Assembly (NCBI RefSeq): GCF_013340285.1
Contig: NZ_BLVO01000013.1
Span: forward strand, 913,574 to 977,573
DNA from: Desulfovibrio subterraneus
GTDB lineage: Bacteria; Desulfobacterota; Desulfovibrionia; Desulfovibrionales; Desulfovibrionaceae
Direction: 5' to 3'
Length of the DNA stretch: 64,000 nucleotides
Made by a program: the position numbers and the translations under genes. Positions 7,838-18,551 of this stretch are shown here, in pieces (within the stretch, counting starts at the first letter, position 1; each line of letters opens with the position of its first letter). The notes under the pieces are model-generated. The model was not told where the DNA came from. It did no database searches and saw only the letters and a list, made by a program, of their open reading frames with translations.

Positions 7838-8806
7838 ATGCTTTACGCCATTGCAAGTATCATCATCGGACTTGTTCTGCTCGTATGGAGTGCCGACCGT
7901 TTTGTGGACGGCGCAGCTTCCACCGCCCGCCATTTCGGCATGCCCCCGTTGCTTATCGGCATGGTCATTGTGGGATTCGGTACTTCGGTACCCGAAATGC
8001 TGGTTTCGGCACTTTCCGCCATGCAGGGCAATCCTGGATTGGCGCTCGGAAACGCGTATGGTTCCAATATCGCGAACATCGCCCTTATTCTCGGTGCAGC
8101 AGCTCTCATCAGCCCCATCATCGTCCATTCTCAGGTTCTTCGCCGCGAACTGCCGCTTCTGCTCGGTATTTCCGCTGTATCCATACTCCTGTTGTGGGAT
8201 GGCAGCCTTTCCCGTCTCGACTCGGCCATTCTGCTGATCATGTTCGCCTGCATCATGGGCTGGTCCATCATGCAGGGCATGCGTGCCCGTACCGATGCCT
8301 TCAGCAAGGAAATGGACGTAGAGATGGCATCGTCCATCATGCCGCTCAAAAAATCCGTCATGTGGCTTGTTGTCGGTCTGGTACTGCTTATTCTCAGTTC
8401 CCGCATGCTGGTGTGGGGTGCCGTGACCATTGCCCAGTCTCTGGGCGTGAGCGATCTCATCATCGGTCTTACCATTGTTGCGCTCGGCACCTCCCTGCCG
8501 GAGCTTGCTTCTTCCGTTGCGGCCGCCCTTAAAAAAGAACATGATATCGCCCTTGGCAACGTGCTCGGTTCAAACCTGTTCAACACGCTTGCCGTTGTGG
8601 GCATTGCGGGCAGCATCCATCCGCTCGAGGTCGAGAACGCCGTGCTGTTCCGCGATATGCCCATAATGCTGGGGCTGACCCTTTCGCTGGTATTCATGGG
8701 GCTCTGCGGCCGCAAGAATGCCCGTATAAATCGTTTTGAAGCGTGCCTGCTGCTCCTGTCCTATGTGGGATACAATGGCTGGCTCGTGTTCACTACGCTG
8801 GCATAA
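7838..8806 (+). CDS. Calcium/sodium antiporter, CaCA family (YrbG type)
   Basis: A 322-residue inner-membrane protein with about 10 helices made of two homologous halves. The alpha repeats are visible: GFGTSVPEM with GNAYGSNIAN in the first half, and GTSLPEL with GNVLGSNLFN in the second. The glutamates in these PEM and PEL motifs coordinate the transported cations. Family members exchange Ca2+ for Na+ or H+. The frame is open further upstream, but MLYAIASIIIGLVLL starts directly at the first helix, so 7838 is taken. No operon partner is obvious. Confidence 0.92.
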   Translation: MLYAIASIIIGLVLLVWSADRFVDGAASTARHFGMPPLLIGMVIVGFGTSVPEMLVSALSAMQGNPGLALGNAYGSNIANIALILGAAALISPIIVHSQVLRRELPLLLGISAVSILLLWDGSLSRLDSAILLIMFACIMGWSIMQGMRARTDAFSKEMDVEMASSIMPLKKSVMWLVVGLVLLILSSRMLVWGAVTIAQSLGVSDLIIGLTIVALGTSLPELASSVAAALKKEHDIALGNVLGSNLFNTLAVVGIAGSIHPLEVENAVLFRDMPIMLGLTLSLVFMGLCGRKNARINRFEACLLLLSYVGYNGWLVFTTLA

Positions 8807-8857
8807 TCCTTTTGTCGCATATCGGCCGCAGCCAGTCTGAACGGCCGGAAGGAGTGC

Positions 8858-9664
8858 ATGCGGCAACGTATGAAGACTCTGAAACTCCCGACTCCCTCCC
8901 GGCCGGTGGAATCTGACGCCGGCCGGTGGGCGTCGTTATGGAAAACATGGGCGGGTCGCATCCCGCGCATCCTGCTGCTTCTTCTTGTGCTGGGTGTGCT
9001 GGACGTTGCCCGTTTCTTCATTTGGCCCGACGTGGCAGACTTGAAGAAGAGCAATCCGGAAACCACAGCCTTTATGGAATACCGCAAGGAACAGTGGGAA
9101 AATATGGGGCGCAAAAAGAATACCGTCCGTCACCAATGGGTGCGTCTGCGCGACATTTCTCCCAACCTCGTAAAGGCCGTCACCATAGCGGAGGATGACC
9201 GCTTCTGGATGCACGAAGGGTTTGACCTTGAAGGCATTGAAGAAGCGCTTCTGCGCAATCTGGAAGAAGGCAGGTTGGCGGCAGGGGGCAGTACCATTTC
9301 ACAGCAGTTGGTGAAAAACCTGTATTTTTCACCTGAAAAAAGTCTTACCCGCAAGCTGCGGGAGGCCGTGGTGACATGGCGGGTGGAAAATGCGCTGAGC
9401 AAGACCCGCATTCTGGAGCTGTATCTCAACTGCATAGAGTGGGGAGACGGCATCTTCGGCATTGGTGCCGCATCGCACCATTATTACGGCAAATCACCTT
9501 CTGCGCTTACGCCCCGAGAGGCTGCCTCTCTGGCGGCCGTGCTGCCCAATCCCCTCAAATGGACGCCCACCTCGCAGTCAAGAGTGGTGAAGTTGCGCAC
9601 GCGCATCATTCTGCGGCGACTGGAGCGCCGGTTGCAGCAGGATGCCCCGGGATCAGACGGCTAG
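8858..9664 (+). CDS. mtgA: Monofunctional biosynthetic peptidoglycan transglycosylase
   Basis: A GT51 glycosyltransferase of 268 residues that polymerises lipid II into glycan strands at the outer face of the inner membrane. One N-terminal membrane anchor (residues about 36-55) precedes the GT51 domain. Motif EDDRFWMHEG carries the catalytic Glu112; GGSTISQQLVKNLY and RKLREAVV follow in the usual order. There is no transpeptidase domain, which fits MtgA rather than a bifunctional PBP1. GGAAGGAG precedes the ATG. The stop faces the convergent gene at 9670 with only five bases between. Confidence 0.94.
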   Translation: MRQRMKTLKLPTPSRPVESDAGRWASLWKTWAGRIPRILLLLLVLGVLDVARFFIWPDVADLKKSNPETTAFMEYRKEQWENMGRKKNTVRHQWVRLRDISPNLVKAVTIAEDDRFWMHEGFDLEGIEEALLRNLEEGRLAAGGSTISQQLVKNLYFSPEKSLTRKLREAVVTWRVENALSKTRILELYLNCIEWGDGIFGIGAASHHYYGKSPSALTPREAASLAAVLPNPLKWTPTSQSRVVKLRTRIILRRLERRLQQDAPGSDG

Positions 9665-9669
9665 GGGTT

Positions 9670-10059
9670 TTACGCCTTGGGGGACATCTCTTCCGACACG
9701 TCAAACTGACGGATATGAAGCAGAGGAATGAAGGTGAGAGTCTTGTCCGGCCGTATGATCTGCAGGGTGCTGTTGTCCGTCACCTCCCATTGCAGGCAGG
9801 GAATGGAGGAAACGCCGCCGTCCGTATAGCGGATGGTGAGCAGATAGTGCAGGGGAGCCTTGATTCTGTAAGCCTTGTGTTCGTTACCGGATGCAACCTC
9901 AGCCTTCATGCTGACAATCCAGTGCAGAATGGCCTTTTTCTTGTTTTCCAGCGAGTTATGTTCGGGACACAGGCCCACTTTCTGGCTGTCCGGCGCCGGA
10001 ACGAATCCGTGGATGAAGCCTCCGGTAGCATCCTTGCCGCATATGAAGCAGGGGACCAT
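9670..10059 (-). CDS. Small cysteine-containing protein, function unknown
   Basis: A 129-residue protein with an N-terminal CFICG (residues 4-8) and a second CPEH near residue 33, which could form a zinc site. The rest is mostly beta-strand and basic, with no family I recognise. The ATG at 10059 has GGGAG 7 bases before it; the in-frame ATG at 10122 overlaps the upstream terminator and is rejected. It lies downstream of purQ on the same strand, separated by a terminator, so it is likely transcribed mainly on its own. Confidence 0.7.
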   Translation of the reverse strand: MVPCFICGKDATGGFIHGFVPAPDSQKVGLCPEHNSLENKKKAILHWIVSMKAEVASGNEHKAYRIKAPLHYLLTIRYTDGGVSSIPCLQWEVTDNSTLQIIRPDKTLTFIPLLHIRQFDVSEEMSPKA

Positions 10060-10086
10060 GGCGAAACTCCCTGTGCAGATGATAGA

Positions 10087-10119
10087 AAAATCCCCCTGAG
10101 CCAAGGCGCAGGGGGATTT
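10087..10119 (-). terminator. Terminator downstream of purQ
   Basis: AAATCCCCCTG and CAGGGGGATTT form an 11-bp stem with a 10-base loop; read on the minus strand it is followed by TTTTCT. Confidence 0.82.
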
Positions 10120-10127
10120 CATGTTTG

Positions 10128-10937
10128 CTAAAGGCTCTTCAGGTAGTTGATGCCGTTCTTGACCAGAATAATGCCCAGTTCGCTGGTTTCACCTGCGGTC
10201 CATCCGGGGTGGTTGGTCGGGTGGTTGTAGGCTTCAGGGTGGGGCATGAGGCCGAGAATGCGACCCGAAGGATCGGTGAGCCCTGCGATGCCCATGGGAG
10301 AACCGTTGGGGTTCAGCGGGTAGGCTTCGGTAGGCTCTCCTGATTCGGGATCAGCATACTGCAGAGCAATAAGGTTCTGGCTGATCAGGGCTTCGCGGAC
10401 GGTCTCGTCGCGGAAGATGATCTTGCCCTCGCCGTGGCGTACGGGAAGGTAAAGCATGTCTACGCCCTTGGTGAACACGCAGGGGCTCTGGGGGTTGGCC
10501 TTAAGGTGTACCCAGCGGTCTTCGAACCTGGCGGAATCGTTATGGGAAAGCGAAACCTGACGGTCGAAGTAGTCACCGCCGATGGCGGGAAGCAGACCCA
10601 GCTTCACCAGAAGCTGAAAACCGTTGCAGATGCCGAGAATGATGCCACCGTTGGCAAAAAAGGTCTTCAACTGGTTGAGCAGGGGTTCTTTCTGCTCCGT
10701 GGCGGCGTGGCGCCAGCGCTGTGCAGCGGCCAGTGCGGATCCAAGGTCGTCCCCGTCGAGGAAGCCGCCGGGGAAGATCAGGAAGTTGTAGTCGGTAAGG
10801 CGGGTACGGCCGGCAACGAGATCGGAAAAGTAGGCAATATCCGCAACATCCGCTCCGGAAAGGCGTGCCGCATGCGCGGATTCCACTTCACAATTGGTGC
10901 CGTATCCGGTGATAACCAGAGTCTTAGCCTGGGCCAT
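10128..10937 (-). CDS. purQ: Phosphoribosylformylglycinamidine synthase, glutaminase subunit
   Basis: Class I glutamine amidotransferase that supplies ammonia for FGAM synthesis in purine biosynthesis. Over 269 residues the pattern is GYGTNCE near residue 11, FPGGFLDGDD at 55, the nucleophile Cys104 in LGICNGFQLL, and PHPEAYNHP near the C terminus, which carries the His-Glu pair. It is longer than the short PurQ of Bacillus (about 227 residues) and closer to the domain fused in large PurL enzymes. MAQAKTLVITGYG at 10937 is taken as the start; another ATG at 10973 is possible. The purL partner is not in the window. Confidence 0.9.
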   Translation of the reverse strand: MAQAKTLVITGYGTNCEVESAHAARLSGADVADIAYFSDLVAGRTRLTDYNFLIFPGGFLDGDDLGSALAAAQRWRHAATEQKEPLLNQLKTFFANGGIILGICNGFQLLVKLGLLPAIGGDYFDRQVSLSHNDSARFEDRWVHLKANPQSPCVFTKGVDMLYLPVRHGEGKIIFRDETVREALISQNLIALQYADPESGEPTEAYPLNPNGSPMGIAGLTDPSGRILGLMPHPEAYNHPTNHPGWTAGETSELGIILVKNGINYLKSL

Positions 10938-11166
10938 TGCTGCAATGTCTCCTGAAAAGTTGTCGTGTGGCAAAAAAGGGTCTTTACTTGCTCAACCGGT
11001 TCGGTTAGACCCTGTCGCTTTTGGAATGCTCAAACGTCCCTACAGGGTGATCCGCGCGACAAGGCGGTAGAGCAGTGCAGGGACCGATGATCATAGTTGC
11101 ACACTCGGTAACAGTCAACGGCTGACGTTGGTTGAAATTTTGTGTATTACTGAGCGGATGTGTTGA

Positions 11167-12864
<1,698 letters not shown>

Positions 12865-12929
12865 CTGCCGGTGCTGCCTGACACCGGAAAACTGCCGGTG
12901 GACATTCCTGCCTATTCCTAAGAGGTTCG

Positions 12930-12963
12930 ATCGGGGGCTCACACTTGTGTGCCCCCGATTTTG
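12930..12963 (+). terminator. Rho-independent terminator after pyrG
   Basis: ATCGGGGGC pairs with GCCCCCGAT, with an inner CACAC/GTGTG extension, followed by TTTT. Confidence 0.88.
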
Positions 12964-12997
12964 TGCTTTCTTTCAAGGCATGATTGCGGTAGGTATT

Positions 12998-13013
12998 TGA
13001 TCTTGTGATCTTG
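12998..13013. repeat. Tandem 8-bp repeat upstream of kdsA
   Basis: TGATCTTG occurs twice head to tail at 12998-13005 and 13006-13013, 27 bases before the kdsA start. It overlaps the likely promoter (TAGTAAT at about 13025). It may be chance or a regulator half-site pair. Confidence 0.35.
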
Positions 13014-13039
13014 ACGCTAAACAGGATAGTAATTTCAGC

Positions 13040-13861
13040 ATGTACGCACAGTTAGCTAAGCCATTGTACGATTCGTTCGTTTCCGGCCCCTTTGTGTTCG
13101 CAGGCCCCTGCGCACTTGAAAGCTTCGAACTGGCTCTGGAAACCGCCCATGCGGTGAAGGAAGCTGCTTCAGCCTGCGGCCTGACCGCCGTTTTCAAAAG
13201 CTCTTATGACAAGGCGAACAGAACCTCCCTGAGCAGTTTCAGAGGGCCCGGCATTTCCAAGGGGCTTGAGTGGCTCGCCCGTATCAAGGAAGAAACAGGT
13301 CTGCCGGTCGTAACCGACATACATGAACCGGAACAGGCGGCTCCTGTTGCTGAAGTGGCTGATATTCTGCAGATTCCCGCCTTTCTCTGCCGTCAGACAA
13401 GCCTGCTTCTTGCAGCAGCGCAGACCGGCCGCATAATCAACGTAAAGAAAGGGCAGTTCGTGGCCCCATGGGACATGAAGCCCGCACTGGACAAGCTTTT
13501 CTCCACGGGCAACCGTTGTATCCTGCTGACAGAACGGGGAGCCTCGTTCGGGTATAATAATCTTGTTGTCGATTTCCGCTCCCTCCCCATCATGCAGTCG
13601 TTCGGTGTCCCCGTTGTTTTTGACGCCACCCATTCGGTTCAGCTGCCGGGCGGGCAGGGCGGTTGCTCGGGCGGAGACAGGCAGTACGTTCCCAAGCTGG
13701 CCCGCGCTGCCGTTGCCGCAGGGGTAAATGGTGTATTCCTCGAATGCCACCCCGATCCGGACAAGGCTCTTTGCGACGGCCCCAACAGCTGGCCGCTGGA
13801 AAAGCTTGCTCCGCTACTCAAAGACCTCTCCACCATATGGAACATAGATTATGCATGCTGA
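13040..13861 (+). CDS. kdsA: 3-deoxy-8-phosphooctulonate synthase
   Basis: Condenses arabinose 5-phosphate with PEP to give Kdo 8-phosphate, the first committed step to the LPS inner core. The 273-residue protein shows the TIM-barrel landmarks: FAGPCALES (residues about 15-23), [32 protein letters not shown] and [11 protein letters not shown]. The Cys in AGPCALES and the DIHEP segment are metal-site positions in the metal-dependent class. Its stop overlaps kdsC by 11 bases. First gene of kdsA-kdsC-lptC-lptA-lptB. Confidence 0.97.
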   Translation: MYAQLAKPLYDSFVSGPFVFAGPCALESFELALETAHAVKEAASACGLTAVFKSSYDKANRTSLSSFRGPGISKGLEWLARIKEETGLPVVTDIHEPEQAAPVAEVADILQIPAFLCRQTSLLLAAAQTGRIINVKKGQFVAPWDMKPALDKLFSTGNRCILLTERGASFGYNNLVVDFRSLPIMQSFGVPVVFDATHSVQLPGGQGGCSGGDRQYVPKLARAAVAAGVNGVFLECHPDPDKALCDGPNSWPLEKLAPLLKDLSTIWNIDYAC

Positions 13862-14372
13862 GCAGGTAGCCAAAGATATCAAGGTGATCGTGCTGGATTG
13901 CGACGGCGTGCTCACTGACGGCGGCCTGTACTACGATTCCGAGGGCAACGTCTCCAAAAGGTTCAATGTGCAGGATGGCCTTGGCATCAAGGTTGTGCAG
14001 AAGGCGGGCATTCCCGTGGCCGTCATTACCGGTCTGGATTCCGAGGCCGTGAAGTCCCGCATTGCCTCTCTGGGTATTGATGATTATTTTGCAGGCTTCC
14101 TCGACAAGATGGAGTGCCTTGAGATTATCCGGTCCAAATACGGCGTATCCTTTGAGCACATGGCCTACGTCGGCGACGACTGGGTAGACCTTGGCCCCAT
14201 GCGTGCCGTAGGGTTGCCCGTGGCCGTGGCCAATGCGCAGCCGGAAACCAAGGATATCGCTCTACTCGTGACGCAGGCGCGTGGCGGGGAAGGGGCGGTG
14301 CGCGAGGTTATCCGTTTTATTCTCAAGGCGCAGGGCAAGCTTGAACAGGCCATGAGCCGCTGGAACGTATAG
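13851..14372 (+). CDS. kdsC: 3-deoxy-D-manno-octulosonate 8-phosphate phosphatase
   Basis: A small C0-type HAD phosphatase (173 residues) that dephosphorylates Kdo 8-phosphate. Motif I is [11 protein letters not shown] (nucleophile Asp and acid/base Asp), motif II is [10 protein letters not shown], and motif IV is [12 protein letters not shown]. The lack of a cap domain is normal for KdsC, which works as a tetramer. It overlaps kdsA by 11 bases, indicating translational coupling, and is followed 1 base later by lptC. In several bacteria kdsC likewise sits beside lptC. Confidence 0.95.
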   Translation: MHAEQVAKDIKVIVLDCDGVLTDGGLYYDSEGNVSKRFNVQDGLGIKVVQKAGIPVAVITGLDSEAVKSRIASLGIDDYFAGFLDKMECLEIIRSKYGVSFEHMAYVGDDWVDLGPMRAVGLPVAVANAQPETKDIALLVTQARGGEGAVREVIRFILKAQGKLEQAMSRWNV

Positions 14373-14373
14373 A

Positions 14374-14985
14374 ATGCGCAAGCGCTATTTTTTGATAGGT
14401 GCGGTACTTATCGGCGTTGCCGGGGCGGTTGTCATAAATTTTGCGACCGACAAGGCGGTGAACGAAATCCGTCAGGTTGTGCAAAAGGAACAGCACGGCC
14501 CGGAAAACGTGGTGGACCTGACGCTGAAAGGCATAGAGCTTCAGCAGGGTGAGCACGGCGAAGAGCTGTGGCGCCTCAAAGCCAAGGGAGCATGGTACGA
14601 TCAGAAGGAAGGCGTGGTCCAGGTTTCCGACCCCGTGATTACCTATATTCTGAAGCCGGACAAACAGGAACTGGTGGTGCGTTCCGCACGCGGAGTGGTC
14701 AATCAGCAGGCCAGAGTTGCCCGGTTGTGGGAAAATGTTGAAATTGAACGCGATGGCGGCTACATACGTACCAACCTGATTATCTACAACGGCACCAGTC
14801 ACACTCTTAACATGCCCGGAGTTGCCCATTTTGACGGTCCGGATCTGTTTGGCAACGCAACCAACGTGACCTGGTATCTTAACGAAAACCTCGTTCGGGC
14901 GGAAAAGGACGTTTCAGTCGAAATGCTGGTCCGTCAACGCCTGGATGATTTAGCGGAAGGAGAAATCAAGGATGCTTCGCATTAG
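14374..14985 (+). CDS. lptC: LPS export protein LptC
   Basis: A 203-residue bitopic inner-membrane protein: one N-terminal transmembrane helix (residues about 5-24, LIGAVLIGVAGAVVIN) and a periplasmic beta-jellyroll domain. LptC receives LPS from the LptBFG transporter and passes it to LptA. Sequence conservation in this family is low; the call rests on size, topology and position between kdsC and lptA. It overlaps lptA by 14 bases. The lptF and lptG permease genes are not in the window. Confidence 0.88.
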   Translation: MRKRYFLIGAVLIGVAGAVVINFATDKAVNEIRQVVQKEQHGPENVVDLTLKGIELQQGEHGEELWRLKAKGAWYDQKEGVVQVSDPVITYILKPDKQELVVRSARGVVNQQARVARLWENVEIERDGGYIRTNLIIYNGTSHTLNMPGVAHFDGPDLFGNATNVTWYLNENLVRAEKDVSVEMLVRQRLDDLAEGEIKDASH

Positions 14986-15508
14986 CCGCTGGCTTATGGC
15001 CTTTTGCCTCGTAATGCTTTTCGCCGGAGTGGTGCATACCGCGCAGGAAGGCGAAATGGTTCCCATCAAGGTTACCTCCGACAAGCTATCTTATGATGCA
15101 ACAGGGCAGAAAGTTACTTTTGAGGGGAATGTGCATGTGACACACCCCGATGCCCAGCTCTGGTCCAAGAAAATTGTCATTCTGCTTACGGCAGACGACG
15201 CCAAGGCAAAAACAAAGAGTGAAGATGATTCCGCCATGGACCCCGGCCAGATCGACAAGATCATCGCCGAGGGCGATGTGCGCGTGAAAATGACCGACGG
15301 CAAGACCGGCAACTGCCAGAAAGCCACATATAATCTTGGCACCGGCATTCTGGTCATGGAAGGTTCTCCGGTTCTCACGGACGGCCCCAACAGCATTCAG
15401 GGTGATATCATCAATTTCTACGTGAAGGAAAACAAGAGCGAAGTGATCGGCTCTTCCGCTCTTCCCGTAGAGGCTCTTTTCTCCGCTCCCAAGCGCACCA
15501 AGAAGTAG
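14972..15508 (+). CDS. lptA: LPS transport periplasmic protein LptA
   Basis: A 178-residue protein with a signal peptide (residues about 1-24, ending VVHTA) and an OstA/LptA domain. LPIKVTSDKLSYD-type start (here VPIKVTSDKLSYDATG), VTFEGNVHVTHPDAQLWS and TYNLGTGILVMEGSPVL are characteristic beta-strands of the periplasmic bridge that carries LPS to the outer membrane. It lies between lptC and lptB, with a 14-base overlap and a 5-base gap. Confidence 0.93.
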   Translation: MLRISRWLMAFCLVMLFAGVVHTAQEGEMVPIKVTSDKLSYDATGQKVTFEGNVHVTHPDAQLWSKKIVILLTADDAKAKTKSEDDSAMDPGQIDKIIAEGDVRVKMTDGKTGNCQKATYNLGTGILVMEGSPVLTDGPNSIQGDIINFYVKENKSEVIGSSALPVEALFSAPKRTKK

Positions 15509-15513
15509 GCAGC

Positions 15514-16236
15514 ATGTCGTTTCTTGAAGCAGAGACACTGCATAAGGTGTATGGAAAACGAGAGGTAGTGCGCGGCATTTCCCTGAGTATGAAGCAGGGG
15601 GAAGTGGTGGGACTTCTCGGGCCCAACGGTGCCGGCAAGACCACAACCTTCTACATGCTGATCGGCATGGTGAAGCCCACAAGCGGCATCGTGAAGTATG
15701 ACGGCAGCGAGATCACCGACTGGCCGCTCCACGAGCGCGCCCGCGTGGGATTGAGCTACCTTCCCCAGGAAAGCTCGGTGTTCCGCAAGCTGACCGTGCG
15801 CCAGAATCTCGAACTCATTCTTGAGCACACGGACATGTCCAAGGCTCAGCAGAACAAGCGTGCCGACACCTTGCTCGAAGAATTTCGCATCACGCATATT
15901 GCCGATTCCATGGCCATGCACCTTTCCGGTGGTGAACGCCGCCGTCTCGAAATTGCCCGCGCCCTCATCCGCAAGCCCCGCTTTATCCTGCTTGATGAGC
16001 CCTTTGCCGGCATCGATCCGCTGGCAGTGGATGATATTCAGGCCATTATCCGCGGCCTGAGCGACAGGGGTATCGGCGTACTCATTTCTGACCACAACGT
16101 CAGGGAAACACTCAATATCTGCGACAGGGCGTACCTTGTCTTCGAAGGGCAGATCATCCTCAACGGAACACCGGCTCAGATTGTTAACGATCCCAAAGCG
16201 CGACGCGTCTATCTGGGAGAAGGTTTCTCTTTGTAA
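15514..16236 (+). CDS. lptB: LPS export ABC transporter ATP-binding protein
   Basis: The 240-residue ATPase that powers LPS extraction from the inner membrane. Walker A is GPNGAGKTT (residues about 37-45), the signature is LSGGERRR, Walker B is FILLDEPFAGIDP and the switch His is in LISDHNVRE. This arrangement is the typical LptB sequence. It is the last gene of the kds-lpt operon, followed by a terminator, and precedes rpoN, an order seen widely in Gram-negative bacteria. Confidence 0.97.
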   Translation: MSFLEAETLHKVYGKREVVRGISLSMKQGEVVGLLGPNGAGKTTTFYMLIGMVKPTSGIVKYDGSEITDWPLHERARVGLSYLPQESSVFRKLTVRQNLELILEHTDMSKAQQNKRADTLLEEFRITHIADSMAMHLSGGERRRLEIARALIRKPRFILLDEPFAGIDPLAVDDIQAIIRGLSDRGIGVLISDHNVRETLNICDRAYLVFEGQIILNGTPAQIVNDPKARRVYLGEGFSL

Positions 16237-16297
16237 GGTTGATGCTTTTCTCTGGCAACTCTCTAAAAAATATCGAGAAGAGATTCTTCTATGCCGC

Positions 16298-16322
16298 AAA
16301 AGCCCGATTTTCGGGCTTTTCT
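16298..16322 (+). terminator. Rho-independent terminator after lptB
   Basis: AAAAGCCCGA and TCGGGCTTTT form a 10-bp stem with a 3-base loop and a TTTTC tail. Confidence 0.88.
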
Positions 16323-16471
16323 TTGTTGCATGGTTCTTGCTTGTATGGCAAAAAGGACTCGTATATAGAAATTTTGGAATGCTTCTTGATAGGGGTGGCT
16401 TTTCATAACGCAAACCGATCTTACCTGCCGCAGGTTCCTGCGCGGGGTAACTTCTCCGGATAGCATCACGT

Positions 16472-17896
16472 ATGGCACTTGAACTCCGTCAGCAACTAAA
16501 GCTCTCTCAGCAATTGGTCATGACTCCCCAATTGCAGCAGGCAATCAAACTGCTGCAATTGTCCCGTCTTGAACTCATGGAGACTGTTCAGCAGGAACTG
16601 CTCGAGAATCCGTTTCTTGAAGAATCCCCTGAATCGCTGGTTCCGGCAGATGCTACGGAAAAGGCTGAACTTCGATCCGAGGCTCAGGAAGGATATGACA
16701 AGGAACTGGCCTCCAATGCCGACTGGGAAGACTATCTCGGCGATTTTTCAAGCACCACCAAACAAGTTGCCTCCCGCGAAACCGAAATCCCTGAAGAAGG
16801 TTCTTCCTTCGAAGCCCGCTTATCTTCACGCCCTTCACTTGACGGCCACCTCTTCTGGCAATTGACCCTTTCCCGGGTGACCGAACGCCAGCAGGGCATC
16901 GGCGAAATCATTATCGGCAACATAGGTTCCAACGGTTATCTGCATGCTTCAGTGCAGGAAATGGCTGAAATGGCCGGTGCCGAGGTGGAAGAGGTGGAAG
17001 AGATGCTGCACAGGGTTCAGCGTTTCGACCCTGTCGGTGTGGCCGCCCGTTCTCCTCAGGAATGTCTGCTCGTTCAGATAGAGGTGCTTGGCTACGATCG
17101 TGACCCCGTGCTTGTCGAATTGGTACGTGATCATCTGGAAGATCTGGAGAAACGCCGCTATAAGCCCCTGTGCCGCAAGTTCCGGATCAATATGGATGAC
17201 CTCAGGGAATATCTTGAGCTTATCCAGACGCTGGACCCCATGCCGGGTGCCAGTTTCGGCACCAGTGAACCGCATTATGTGGCTCCGGACGTGTTCGTGC
17301 ACAAGTATGACGGCGAATTTGTCATCATTTTAAACGACGACGGGTTGCCCAGTCTTCAGCTGAGTGATATTATTGATACCCTTCCTCAGGTTTCCGGACC
17401 TGACAAGGACTACTTCCAGGAGAAAATGCGTTCTGCGTCCTGGCTCATAAAGAGCCTGCATCAGAGGCAGCGCACACTCTACAAGGTTATGGAGAGTATC
17501 GTAAAATATCAGCGCGGATTTTTTGAAGAGGGTGTCACGGCTTTAAAGCCTCTGATTCTCAAGGACATTGCAGACGATATCGGTATGCACGAGTCCACGG
17601 TGAGCCGAATTACCACCAGCAAGTACGTGGCAACCCCTCATGGTATTTTTGAACTCAAGTTCTTCTTTAACAGTGCCATCGGCATGGATGATGGCAGTTC
17701 TGTGGGCTCGGAGAGCGTCAAAGCGCTCATCAAGCAGCTGATCAGCGAGGAAAATTCCAAGCGTCCCCTGAGTGATGAGCGAATCGGTGAAATTCTCAAA
17801 GAAAAATTACAATTGAATATTGCCCGCAGAACCGTTGCGAAGTATCGTACAGCTATGGACATCCCCTCATCGTCCAAGCGGAAGTCCGCTTTTTAA
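16472..17896 (+). CDS. rpoN: RNA polymerase sigma-54 factor
   Basis: A 474-residue alternative sigma factor that directs polymerase to -24/-12 promoters with enhancer-binding activators. The glutamine- and leucine-rich region I (residues 1-48, with LVMTPQLQQAIKLLQL) is followed by an acidic region II, the core-binding region III and the C-terminal RpoN box ARRTVAKYR. No strong Shine-Dalgarno site precedes the ATG, but MALELRQQLKLSQQL is the conserved N terminus. It heads rpoN-hpf-ptsN-rapZ. Confidence 0.97.
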   Translation: MALELRQQLKLSQQLVMTPQLQQAIKLLQLSRLELMETVQQELLENPFLEESPESLVPADATEKAELRSEAQEGYDKELASNADWEDYLGDFSSTTKQVASRETEIPEEGSSFEARLSSRPSLDGHLFWQLTLSRVTERQQGIGEIIIGNIGSNGYLHASVQEMAEMAGAEVEEVEEMLHRVQRFDPVGVAARSPQECLLVQIEVLGYDRDPVLVELVRDHLEDLEKRRYKPLCRKFRINMDDLREYLELIQTLDPMPGASFGTSEPHYVAPDVFVHKYDGEFVIILNDDGLPSLQLSDIIDTLPQVSGPDKDYFQEKMRSASWLIKSLHQRQRTLYKVMESIVKYQRGFFEEGVTALKPLILKDIADDIGMHESTVSRITTSKYVATPHGIFELKFFFNSAIGMDDGSSVGSESVKALIKQLISEENSKRPLSDERIGEILKEKLQLNIARRTVAKYRTAMDIPSSSKRKSAF

Positions 17897-17959
17897 CGGA
17901 GGGGGGCTTCCTGCAACGCCATGGGCGGTCAGGATGCAAACCACAGACGCCAGAGGCAT

Positions 17960-17975
17960 GACTGCACATGCAGTC
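17960..17975 (+). promoter_or_regulatory. Hairpin in the rpoN-hpf gap
   Basis: GACTGCA and TGCAGTC flank two bases, a perfect 7-bp inverted repeat about 25 bases before the hpf start. No T-tract follows, so it is more likely an RNA processing or stability element, or an operator, than a terminator. Confidence 0.4.
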
Positions 17976-18000
17976 TCCTGAACACTCCAAGGAGGCATAT

Positions 18001-18540
18001 ATGAACATCGCATTCACATTCAAGAACTTCGAGCCTTCCGACCATCTCAAGAAGTATGCCCGCCGTCGTTTTGAAAAGCTTGGCAAGTTCCTGACTGCAC
18101 ACGGCAAGTCCGAAATGCAGGTTGGAATGAGCGTGGATAACTACCGTCACAAGATTGATGTGACGCTGGTTGCGGACGGTCTGAATCTGTCTGCCAATGA
18201 AAAGTCCGAGGACATGTACGCCACTGTTGACCTTGTGTTCGACAAGCTTGCTTCGCAGGTGAAGAAGCATTCCGAAAAGAACAAGGACCATCGCAGAGGT
18301 GCGGAACTGGCTCTGCGCGAAGACGTGTTCAGCTATGCGGACACTGCTGCCGGCCGCGAGCGCACCATCGTCGGGACCGACCACTTCACGCCCAAGCCGA
18401 TGGGAATTGACGAGGCTGCACTGCAGCTTGACTCGCTTAATTTCGAGTTCCTTGTGTTTCTGAACGCGGAAACCGAGCGCGTCAATGTCATCTACCGCCG
18501 CGAAAACGGAGACTTCGGTCTCATCGATCCTACCATCTAG
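18001..18540 (+). CDS. hpf: Ribosome hibernation promoting factor, long form
   Basis: A 179-residue protein with the N-terminal HPF/YfiA domain (residues 1-95, FKNFEPSDHLKKYARRRFEKLGK) and a C-terminal dimerisation domain (from about 118, with LDSLNFEFLVFLNAETERVNVIYRR). The long form pairs ribosomes into inactive 100S dimers in stationary phase. The ATG at 18001 has AAGGAGG 5 bases before it; an in-frame ATG at 17968 is rejected. It is the second gene of the rpoN cluster. Confidence 0.95.
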   Translation: MNIAFTFKNFEPSDHLKKYARRRFEKLGKFLTAHGKSEMQVGMSVDNYRHKIDVTLVADGLNLSANEKSEDMYATVDLVFDKLASQVKKHSEKNKDHRRGAELALREDVFSYADTAAGRERTIVGTDHFTPKPMGIDEAALQLDSLNFEFLVFLNAETERVNVIYRRENGDFGLIDPTI

Positions 18541-18551
18541 GACGCTGAAAA